Shown piece by piece: positions 6,723-12,270 of a stretch of DNA of 12,271 nucleotides (positions are counted from its first letter, which is position 1; each line of letters begins with the position of its first letter). A program made the translations under genes and the position numbers. The stretch covers positions 1 through 12,271 of the forward strand of contig JANMAT010000174.1 in assembly GCA_031359995.1 (NCBI GenBank), written 5' to 3'. The notes under the pieces were generated by a model. That model was not told where the DNA came from and made no database searches. It was given only the letters and a program-made list of their open reading frames with translations. The stretch comes from JANMAT01 sp031359995 (lineage in GTDB: Bacteria > Actinomycetota > Acidimicrobiia > Acidimicrobiales > Ilumatobacteraceae).

Positions 6723-7427
6723 CTAGAAGTTGGCGCCGTCGAACGCGTCCCAGCAACGCCGGGTCGCTTCGGCGCCGGCGAAGTAGGCGGCCCGAGCGCT
6801 GCGGCGCTTCTCGTCGGTGTCGAGGTAGCGCTCGGCGAACTCGCCGACATGACCGCCGTGGTCCTCGTCGACGCTGATGTGGATCGTGTGGAAGGCGTAG
6901 TCGTCGGGCTGCAGCAGGTGACCGTAGTGGTGCTTGAAGCCGGCGACGGCGCGCGTGTAGGCGTCGGGGATCTGGTTCTCGATGCCGAGCGATGCGCCGA
7001 ACTGGAACTCGTGCCACGGCCGCTGGTGGGCCAGGTTGTAGAGGAAGCTCTCGCTGAGCACCGCCTCGACGTTCGGGGTGGCCTGGGTGATGACCTCGTC
7101 AGGCGCGCCCAGGGCGCGGGTGAACTGGAACAGCCAGTGCAGGTGCCCGTAGCCCGACTTCGACTGGATGCCCAGCACCTCCTCACCGATGTTCTCGATG
7201 GTCGCCTCGGTCATCTCGTAGGGGATCCGCCCGACCCAGATCGAGAGGAAGCGGCGCGTGTGGTAGGTGACGCCCCAGTAGTGCTGGCGGGCCCAACCGA
7301 CCAGCTCCTGCGGGGTTGCCTCGCCCTGCACGACCTTCTCGACCCAGACCGCCTTGTCGAGCGTGCGCCCCGACGCCTGCAACTCCTCGCGCATCTCTGC
7401 GACGAACGCTTCTCCATCGAACGCCAT
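6723..7427 (-). CDS. Heme-oxygenase-like diiron protein (TenA/PqqC superfamily), candidate aryl-phosphate oxygenase
   Basis: A 234-residue, mostly helical protein of the TenA/PqqC fold. The signature of heme-oxygenase-like diiron oxidases is visible: ENIGEEVLG (78-86, candidate ligand Glu82 or Glu83) followed by GHLHWLFQFTRALG (94-107, His95 or His97), then Glu150 in GIENQIP, then His183-x3-Asp187-x2-His190 in HISVDEDH. The last four match the Glu/His/Asp/His spacing of the chlamydial CADD enzyme almost exactly. Such enzymes activate O2 at a diiron centre. No thiamin or PQQ gene is nearby. The ATG at 7427 has AGAGG 8 bases upstream. As first gene of the operon with the two kinase subunits, and opposite a ferredoxin gene, it is the best candidate for hydroxylating an aryl phosphate. 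No member known to me does that, so the reaction is inference; the fold and metal site are well supported. Confidence 0.83.
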   Translation of the reverse strand: MAFDGEAFVAEMREELQASGRTLDKAVWVEKVVQGEATPQELVGWARQHYWGVTYHTRRFLSIWVGRIPYEMTEATIENIGEEVLGIQSKSGYGHLHWLFQFTRALGAPDEVITQATPNVEAVLSESFLYNLAHQRPWHEFQFGASLGIENQIPDAYTRAVAGFKHHYGHLLQPDDYAFHTIHISVDEDHGGHVGEFAERYLDTDEKRRSARAAYFAGAEATRRCWDAFDGANF

Positions 7428-7445
7428 GTGCGGGACCTCTCCCTC

Positions 7446-7457
7446 GGGACGCGTCCC
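7446..7457. promoter_or_regulatory. 12-base perfect palindrome upstream of the diiron-protein gene
   Basis: GGGACGCGTCCC lies 19 bases before the ATG at 7427, downstream of the likely transcription start. A GGGACGCGT half recurs at 5513-5521 before the phosphohistidine subunit, and another ACGCGTC lies at 7464-7470. It could be an operator or an mRNA hairpin next to the ribosome site. ACGCGT by itself is common in this GC-rich window, so the evidence is modest. Confidence 0.35.
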
Positions 7458-7481
7458 CCTCGAACGCGTCGCAACGGGTGC

Positions 7482-7510
7482 ACCATCGCGCCACCCCGTT
7501 CCGGTCACAA
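7482..7510 (-). promoter_or_regulatory. Candidate promoter of the diiron/kinase/IclR operon
   Basis: On the minus strand TTGTGA (7510-7505) is followed after 17 bases by GATGGT (7487-7482), giving a transcription start near 7475 and a leader of about 48 bases. The -10 box is a weak TANNNT match. The CGTTCCG half-site at 7497-7503 falls between the two boxes, and the operator palindrome lies 42-60 bases before the predicted start. Confidence 0.4.
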
Positions 7511-7535
7511 GGACGCCGTTCCGCAAAACAGAACG
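7497..7535. promoter_or_regulatory. Three-half-site operator in the ferredoxin/diiron-protein divergent region
   Basis: CGTTC at 7497-7501, CGTTC at 7517-7521 and its inverted form GAACG at 7531-7535 make a palindrome CGTTC-N9-GAACG plus a direct repeat 20 bases away. The first two extend to CGTTCCG. The palindrome covers 61 to 43 bases before the ferredoxin GTG. The same arrangement, with identical offsets, occurs at 9645-9683. A palindrome plus a third direct repeat is the layout known for PcaU/PobR of the IclR family. Confidence 0.72.
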
Positions 7536-7541
7536 AGGTCG

Positions 7542-7571
7542 TTGTGCCGCCGTCACCAACATCCGTACGGT
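7542..7571 (+). promoter_or_regulatory. Leaderless promoter of the ferredoxin gene
   Basis: TTGTGC (7542-7547), an 18-base spacer, and TACGGT (7566-7571) lie 6 bases before the GTG at 7578. No ribosome site exists, so translation probably begins at or next to the transcription start. The operator palindrome ends 30 bases before the -10 box, a usual position for an activator. Confidence 0.65.
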
Positions 7572-7577
7572 GCCCCC

Positions 7578-7901
7578 GTGACCGATCTCGTGCCCACCGC
7601 CCCCGTGAAGCCCGACGGCGGCGGGCGCCCCGGCGACGGTCTGGCCCCGGTGGCATGCACCCTCACGGTCGACGGCACCGCGTACACCATCGTCGTCGAC
7701 CCCTCCATGGCGGGGCTGAAGGCGCTGCGGGAGTACGCCGCGCACGAGCGGCCCAAGCGCGGCTGCCAGGAGGGCATCTGCGGCAAGTGCGAGAGCGTCG
7801 TGAACGGCACGCCCACCCGGCTGTGCATCACGCCCATCGGCGAGCTCGACGGCGCCGTCATCGCCACCCCGGCCCCCCGCCGCGGCATGTTCGCGGTCTA
7901 G
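7578..7901 (+). CDS. [2Fe-2S] ferredoxin, xanthine-oxidase small-subunit cysteine pattern
   Basis: A 107-residue protein starting at GTG. The cluster motif is GCQEGICGKC then a fourth cysteine: Cys63-x4-Cys68-x2-Cys71-x11-Cys83. That last spacing of 11 is the mark of the [2Fe-2S] domain in xanthine oxidase/CO-dehydrogenase small subunits rather than of plant-type ferredoxins (about 29). The second, helical [2Fe-2S] domain of those subunits is absent, so this is a stand-alone carrier. A Pro/Gly-rich tail of about 25 residues precedes the fold. It is transcribed away from the diiron protein across 150 bases with shared operator sites, which makes it the likely electron donor to that enzyme; no reductase is in the window. 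The stop codon overlaps that of the converging metalloprotease. Confidence 0.85.
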   Translation: MTDLVPTAPVKPDGGGRPGDGLAPVACTLTVDGTAYTIVVDPSMAGLKALREYAAHERPKRGCQEGICGKCESVVNGTPTRLCITPIGELDGAVIATPAPRRGMFAV

Positions 7902-9562
7902 CGCGCCACGCTCGCGAGCTCACCGGCCAGCGGCCACTCGTTGGCCTGGCAGCCGTCGAGGCCCTTCGACTGCTGCTGCATCACCGCGGCCAGCTGACCG
8001 GCTCCGGCGCAGCTGGTGTGGTCGAGGCCCAGGAAGTGCCCGACCTCGTGGTTCACCACCAGGTCCTGGTACTGATCGACCGTTCGGCCGGCGCCGACCC
8101 AGACGGGACTCGACGTGCGCCACCGCAACTCGTTGATGATCACGTTCTGGCCGACCCGGCACGAGTAGTTCACGGTGCACGGCGGGCCGAAGCCCGCCAC
8201 CAGGGCCGCGTCGCTGAGCCACAGGGTGAAGTCGCCCCCGCTCGCCACCTCACGGAAGGCGATGCCGGCGGCCCGCCATCCCCGCCCATCGGCCAGCGTG
8301 GCGGCGGCCGAGTCGGCGAACTGCTTCATGTCCGACGACGTGAACGTGCCCTTCCTGGCCACGGCGTAGGTGAAGGTGCGGGTCACCGGTGGCAGCGCGC
8401 CACCCGCGTCGGTCGAGCGGCTGTCGAACAGGCGCGTCGGCGCCACCGCGGTGAGCGAGGCCGCCCCCGGGATCCACGCGACGACGTCGACGATCAGGTC
8501 GGTCCGACCGGTGTTGATCAAGACATGGGCATCGGCGCCTCCATCAACCGGCAGCACGAAGAGGTTGGCGACGGCGTCGCCCTCTCGGAGGTTGAGGTTC
8601 GACGTGGCCGGCGGCGCGCCGGTACCCGACCAGATCGTGGCGAACGACCGCGCCGTGGCGTTCACCCCGGTGAGCGTGGCGACGAGCGTGCCCGTGGCCG
8701 ACGAACCGATCGTCGACCTCAGCACCGACGAGGGGATCGTGCGCGGCGCGCCCGGCGTGACGGCGGAGCCGTCGACACGGGTGTCGAGCACACGGGTCGG
8801 TGCCAGCGCGACGGGGCCCGCGTCCTTCGGGAACCACCCGAGAAGGTCGACGACGACGTCGACCCGACCGGCGTGGTTGGCGACGCTGATCGCTCCGTCG
8901 GCACCGGGCTGAACGACGGCGAGGTTGGCCGTGGCCGCCGCTCCGCTCAGGTTGAGGTTCGAGGTGGACGGCGCCGCCGTACCTGAGGACCACGCCGTCA
9001 GGAACGTGGCCCCGCTGGCGTCGACCCCGGTCAGGTTCACGATGGCGACGCCATCCACGCCGGCGCCGAGCGGCACCCGCAGCGGTGTGCCCTCGCCGAG
9101 TGGGGCGCCACCGCGCGTGTCGACCAAGCGGGTGGAGGCGGCGTGAAAGCCCGACGACGTCGGGATGTAGCCGACCAGGTCGACCACCAGGTCGACGGAG
9201 CCCGCGTGGTTGTAGAGCGACATCGCCCCGCTGGCATCGACCGGCACCACCGCCAGGTTGGCGCCGTCCCGGCCCGGCACGGGGTTCAGGTTCGACGTGG
9301 CCGGTCGCGCCGACGCCGACGGCCACGCCGTGACGTAGGTGGCCGCGGTCACGTCGGTCGCCGTGAGGTTCACCAGCACCGCAGCGACGCCTTGCGTCGG
9401 GACGCCCGCTTGTCCGGCCACGGGCACCGTGCGCACCTCGCCGGCGCGAAGGACGCGCGGCGCGGCCGTCGCCGCCGGCGCCGAGAGCGCCAGGGCCGCC
9501 GCGCCGGTCACGAGTCCCAGGGCCGCCCGGGCCCAACCCACCTTGCCGACCTCGTGGCCCAC
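7898..9562 (-). CDS. Secreted zinc metalloprotease-like protein (DUF3152-type) with three beta modules
   Basis: A 554-residue exported protein starting at GTG 9562, five bases after an AGGAG ribosome site; the frame is open to 9643 but without such a site. A signal peptide is clear: charged residues 1-12, hydrophobic core about 13-30, and an AxA-type cleavage point near residue 32-34. Three related modules follow (about 58-150, 171-262, 291-382), each with SNLN, (A/V)ANL, a VVD(L/V)-G/AW strand and a TR(L/V)xD(T/S)R end. The C-terminal domain (about 395-554) carries HEVGHFLGLDH, a complete HExxHxxGxxH zinc site (His505, Glu506, His509, His515), and four cysteines (462, 468, 518, 538) that may form disulfides. 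It probably cleaves peptides outside the cell. It has no evident link to aromatic metabolism and separates the two parts of the regulon. Confidence 0.85.
   Translation of the reverse strand: MGHEVGKVGWARAALGLVTGAAALALSAPAATAAPRVLRAGEVRTVPVAGQAGVPTQGVAAVLVNLTATDVTAATYVTAWPSASARPATSNLNPVPGRDGANLAVVPVDASGAMSLYNHAGSVDLVVDLVGYIPTSSGFHAASTRLVDTRGGAPLGEGTPLRVPLGAGVDGVAIVNLTGVDASGATFLTAWSSGTAAPSTSNLNLSGAAATANLAVVQPGADGAISVANHAGRVDVVVDLLGWFPKDAGPVALAPTRVLDTRVDGSAVTPGAPRTIPSSVLRSTIGSSATGTLVATLTGVNATARSFATIWSGTGAPPATSNLNLREGDAVANLFVLPVDGGADAHVLINTGRTDLIVDVVAWIPGAASLTAVAPTRLFDSRSTDAGGALPPVTRTFTYAVARKGTFTSSDMKQFADSAAATLADGRGWRAAGIAFREVASGGDFTLWLSDAALVAGFGPPCTVNYSCRVGQNVIINELRWRTSSPVWVGAGRTVDQYQDLVVNHEVGHFLGLDHTSCAGAGQLAAVMQQQSKGLDGCQANEWPLAGELASVAR
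8417..9391 (-). repeat. Three tandem protein modules of about 92 residues with ~120-residue period
   Basis: Modules at 9391-9113, 9052-8777 and 8692-8417 share the order: a VNLTG/VNLTA-like strand, T(A/I)W, (P/A)(A/S)TSNLN, ANL, a small loop, (D)LVVD-V-GW(F/I)P, and a TRLxDTR tail. They are diverged duplications inside the metalloprotease and probably act in surface or carbohydrate binding, which is a guess. Confidence 0.75.
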
Positions 9563-9644
9563 CGTTGCTCCTGTCGTGATCTCGTTCGGGGCGCCCGCGC
9601 CGGGGCGTGAGCATGTCATCCCCGTTGCCCCAGGGGCAGTCACC

Positions 9645-9683
9645 CGTTCTGCTCACCGGTCCGACGTTCTCGAAATCGGAACG
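9645..9683 (+). promoter_or_regulatory. Three-half-site operator before the catechol 2,3-dioxygenase gene
   Basis: CGTTC at 9645-9649, CGTTC at 9665-9669 and GAACG at 9679-9683. The offsets 0, 20, 34 equal those at 7497-7535, and the N9 core of both palindromes has AAA and C at the same places (positions 4-6 and 8). The palindrome covers 60 to 42 bases before the dioxygenase ATG, within one base of the ferredoxin promoter geometry. Confidence 0.72.
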
Positions 9684-9712
9684 CGATCCTTCCGAGCTCG
9701 CGGCGGTCGGCT

Positions 9713-9718
9713 TAGCGT
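9713..9718 (+). promoter_or_regulatory. Leaderless -10 box of the dioxygenase gene
   Basis: TAGCGT lies 6 bases before the ATG at 9725 with no ribosome site between. The expected -35 place (9690-9695, TTCCGA) is a poor match, as would suit a promoter that depends on an activator bound at 9645-9683. Confidence 0.6.
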
Positions 9719-9724
9719 GCGGGC

Positions 9725-10633
9725 ATGGGGATTCTTCGCTTGGGCCATGTCGAAGTGCGCGTGCCGGACCTGGAGCTGTGCGCCGCCTACTACACCGAGG
9801 TGCTGGGCCTCCGGGAGGTCGCCCGCCAGGGCGACCAGGTGTTCCTGAAGGGATGGGACGAGCAGGACCACCACTCCGTCATCCTCAAGTACGCGCCCCG
9901 CTACGGCGTGGAGCACATCGGCTGGAAGGTCGAGGACGATCGCGACCTGGAGGAGTTCGAGACCAAGCTCGAGCGGGCCGGCTGTGACGTGCAGCGCCTA
10001 CCGGCGGGCAGCGAGCTCGGCCAGGGCGAGGCGATCTTGTTCGAGACGCCGTCGGGGCACTGGATGGAGCTGTACCGAGACATGGAGCGGGTCGGCAACA
10101 GCCTGCCCAAGTTCAACCCGCCGCCGATGCCCCTCGACCTCGTGGGCATCGCACCCCACCGTCTCGACCACACCCTGCTCACCACCGAAGACGTGCCCGA
10201 GATGGGGCGCTTCATGCAGGAGACACTCGGCTTCCGCCTCACCGAGCAGGTGCTCTCCAACGAGGGCCACCAGTTGCTCGTGTTCCTCGAGCGCACCCGC
10301 ACCCCGCACGACATCGCCTTCACCCGCGGGGCCGACGGTGGCCTCCACCACTTCGCGTTCTGGCTCGACTCGTGGTCGGACGTCGGCCGGGCGGCCGACC
10401 TGCTGCGCCTCAACGGCGTCAACATCGACATCGGCCCCACGCGCCACGGCATCACGCGCGGCCACACCATCTACTTCTTCGATCCGGTCGGCAACCGCAA
10501 CGAGGTCTTCAGCGGCGGCTACTACGTGGACTCGCCGTGGGAGACGATCACCTGGACCGAGGATCAGCTGGGCAGGGGCCTCTTCTACTACGAGAACCGC
10601 GTCATCGAGTCGTTCACGACGATCCACTCGTGA
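9725..10633 (+). CDS. Catechol 2,3-dioxygenase (XylE-type extradiol, VOC superfamily)
   Basis: A 302-residue two-domain vicinal-oxygen-chelate enzyme, the usual length for XylE-type catechol 2,3-dioxygenase. The N-terminal half (about 4-120) is the non-catalytic VOC module; the C-terminal half (about 145-270) holds the Fe(II) site: His149 (RLDHTLL), His208 or His209 (GLHHFAF) and Glu260 (GNRNEVF). His195 (PHDIAF), His247 and Tyr250 match other conserved active-site places. The block IDIGPTRHGITRGHTIYFF (235-252) is nearly the same as my memory of XylE. It cleaves catechol or a methylcatechol next to the hydroxyls to a 2-hydroxymuconic semialdehyde. The gene is leaderless (TAGCGT 6 bases before ATG) and is followed 10 bases on by the phosphatase. 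No downstream hydrolase or dehydrogenase of the meta pathway lies in the window. Confidence 0.93.
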   Translation: MGILRLGHVEVRVPDLELCAAYYTEVLGLREVARQGDQVFLKGWDEQDHHSVILKYAPRYGVEHIGWKVEDDRDLEEFETKLERAGCDVQRLPAGSELGQGEAILFETPSGHWMELYRDMERVGNSLPKFNPPPMPLDLVGIAPHRLDHTLLTTEDVPEMGRFMQETLGFRLTEQVLSNEGHQLLVFLERTRTPHDIAFTRGADGGLHHFAFWLDSWSDVGRAADLLRLNGVNIDIGPTRHGITRGHTIYFFDPVGNRNEVFSGGYYVDSPWETITWTEDQLGRGLFYYENRVIESFTTIHS

Positions 10634-10643
10634 GGACCTGGCC

Positions 10644-11690
10644 ATGACCTCGTTCCCCACCAGTCGCGACGATGCCCCCGCGTACCTGAGCCGCTACCAG
10701 AGCCGCCGGAGCACCACCGAGGGCCCCGTCGACTACCACGACGGCAACGAGCCGCCGTACCTCGCCCGCGCCCGCCAACGCTCGATCGAGCGGGCCGTGC
10801 TGGAGCGGGCCACCGAGGGCATGCCGCCGGGACGCACCGAGGCCTACGCCGCCAGCACCTCGACGCCCCGCGAGCTCGATGTCGCGCCCTCGGTCCGCAA
10901 GCGGCTGCAGGGCTCCACGGACGTGCGCCTCATCCGCCACGGCCAGACACAGGGCTACGCCACCGACGCCGCCCTCACACCGATGGGGCGCTGGCAGGCG
11001 CACCGCAAGGGCCAGGACCTGGCGCGCGGAATCACCGAAGGCGTCAGCGTGCGCCTGCTGCACGCGCCCACGGCGCGAGCCAGGGAGACCGCCCAGGGGG
11101 TGCGTGAAGGCCTGCTGCAGGCGTGCGCCCGCTACGGCATCGCCGTCGACGGCGCGGGCGCGGCCACCATCGGTGCGCTCGAGGTCGCGCCGCTCTTCGA
11201 CAACTTCCAGGTGTGGTGCGACGGCAAGGAGATGGATGTCACCGCCGCGTTCTTCCACTTCGCCACCGAGCTCGACGGCGTGGAGCGCTCCGGCGCCGGC
11301 GACCGCCCCGGTTGGATGGTCGAGATGGACCGGTTCTGGAAGGTCGAGGCCGGCGGCGGCGACCCGATCACGCACTGGTTGAACCACCCGATGCAGTACT
11401 TCGAGCCCGCCGCACTGGTGGTGCGACGCTTCTGGCAGGGCATCACCCGCGCCATCGCCGAAGGCCCGGACAACCAGCGCATCTTCGTGTGCTCCCACTC
11501 GGGTCCCATCCGCGCCGTGGCGACCCACGCCGTCGGTCACGATCCCGGCGAGCCCTACAACCTGGAAGACGTGCGCATCCGGGTCCTGGCCGACCGGGAG
11601 CACGCCCTCGTCACCTACCGCGGGCGCGGTGTCGAGATCGAGGTCCCCACCACCGTCGTGCCCAGCTGGTACGCACCCACCCCCGCGTAG
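10644..11690 (+). CDS. Histidine phosphatase superfamily protein, candidate aryl-phosphate phosphatase
   Basis: A 348-residue member of the histidine (phosphoglycerate-mutase-like) phosphatase superfamily. The catalytic set is complete: LIRHGQT (Arg98, His99, Gly100), Arg145 or Arg147 in HAPTARARETA, acid Glu180 in GALEVAPLF, and the second His285 in CSHSGPIR. Before the core is an unusual, charged extension of about 90 residues, and an insertion of about 60 residues (190-250) may form a cap over the active site. The ATG at 10644 has GAGG 8 bases upstream, overlapping the stop of the dioxygenase, so the two are translationally close and in one operon. Next to a ring-cleavage enzyme and in a regulon with an aryl-kinase-like pair, its likely task is to free a catechol or related product from its phosphate ester. 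Substrate is inference; general phosphoesterase activity is the conservative call. Confidence 0.83.
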   Translation: MTSFPTSRDDAPAYLSRYQSRRSTTEGPVDYHDGNEPPYLARARQRSIERAVLERATEGMPPGRTEAYAASTSTPRELDVAPSVRKRLQGSTDVRLIRHGQTQGYATDAALTPMGRWQAHRKGQDLARGITEGVSVRLLHAPTARARETAQGVREGLLQACARYGIAVDGAGAATIGALEVAPLFDNFQVWCDGKEMDVTAAFFHFATELDGVERSGAGDRPGWMVEMDRFWKVEAGGGDPITHWLNHPMQYFEPAALVVRRFWQGITRAIAEGPDNQRIFVCSHSGPIRAVATHAVGHDPGEPYNLEDVRIRVLADREHALVTYRGRGVEIEVPTTVVPSWYAPTPA

Positions 11691-11693
11691 GCT
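11688..11693 (+). promoter_or_regulatory. Leaderless -10 box overlapping the phosphatase stop codon
   Basis: TAGGCT lies 6 bases before the ATG at 11700, and its first three bases are the stop codon of the phosphatase gene. This allows separate, leaderless expression of the nitroreductase. No clear -35 box is seen. Confidence 0.5.
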
Positions 11694-11699
11694 GGCCCG

Positions 11700-12257
11700 A
11701 TGGATCTCGACGCCTTCGCTGCCCTGGCCCACGCCCGCCGCACGAGTCTGCTGGTCGACACCACCCGACCGGTCGACCCCGCGCTCGTCGAGCGGCTGTG
11801 CGCGCTGGCCACCTGGGCGCCGAACCACAAGCGCACCTGGCCGTGGCGCTTCGCCTCGCTCACGGGCGCGGCCCGGGCCAAGCTCGGCGACGCGTTCGCC
11901 GACGCGATGGTGCTGCGGTCCTTCGGCGACGAGGGCAAGATCGCCAAGACCCGCACGAAGTTCCTGCGGGCCCCGGTGGCGCTGGTGGTCGGCTCGGCCC
12001 ACCACGACAAGCCCTCGCTCGACGACGAGAACCGCGACGCGGTGGCGGCCGGCATCCAGAACCTGCTCCTCGGCGCCACGGCCGCCGGCCTGGCGTCCTT
12101 CTGGTCGACAGCACCGCTCATCGACGCTGCGCCGGTCCTCGACCTGTGCGGCTTCGAGGCCGACGCCATGTTGATCGGCGTGATCTACCTCGGCTGGCCG
12201 TCGGGTACCGTCGAGACGCCCGCGCGACCCCCGGTCGAGGTCCAACACCTCGCCTGA
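11700..12257 (+). CDS. Nitroreductase-family FMN oxidoreductase (YdjA-like)
   Basis: A 185-residue single-domain nitroreductase-fold protein, near the usual length of the short YdjA-like group. Landmarks are the N-terminal HARRTSLL (11-18, FMN phosphate contact), ATWAPNHKRTWPWRF (37-51), the helix AAGIQNLLLGATAAGLASFW (115-134) and the C-terminal GVIYLGWPSG (160-169). These enzymes are FMN homodimers using NAD(P)H on quinones, nitro groups or other electron-poor compounds; the substrate here cannot be read. It begins 9 bases after the phosphatase, with no ribosome site but a -10 box, so it may be expressed independently and may or may not serve the aromatic pathway. Quinone reduction would be a plausible helper role near a catechol enzyme, which is a guess. 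Confidence 0.85.
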   Translation: MDLDAFAALAHARRTSLLVDTTRPVDPALVERLCALATWAPNHKRTWPWRFASLTGAARAKLGDAFADAMVLRSFGDEGKIAKTRTKFLRAPVALVVGSAHHDKPSLDDENRDAVAAGIQNLLLGATAAGLASFWSTAPLIDAAPVLDLCGFEADAMLIGVIYLGWPSGTVETPARPPVEVQHLA

Positions 12258-12270
12258 ACCGCTCAGCGGT
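12258..12270 (+). terminator. Possible start of a terminator hairpin at the window edge
   Basis: ACCGCT-C-AGCGGT directly follows the nitroreductase stop. It can form a 5-pair stem with a 3-base loop. The window ends one base later, so a U-tract or longer stem cannot be checked. Confidence 0.25.

Noticed and set aside
5516..7470. ACGCGT sites as a dedicated operator family
   Set aside because: Several further ACGCGT copies lie in coding DNA; by base composition a handful are expected in 12 kb.
7428..7745. N-terminal extension of the diiron protein
   Set aside because: It would cover the divergent promoter region and the ferredoxin gene; the ATG at 7427 has AGAGG at proper distance and begins the recognisable fold.
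10614..12248. A 544-residue open frame on the minus strand across the phosphatase and nitroreductase
   Set aside because: It mirrors two well-supported plus-strand genes with full catalytic motifs; its translation is low-complexity Arg/Gly/Ala-rich and matches no family. Long antisense frames are expected at this GC content.
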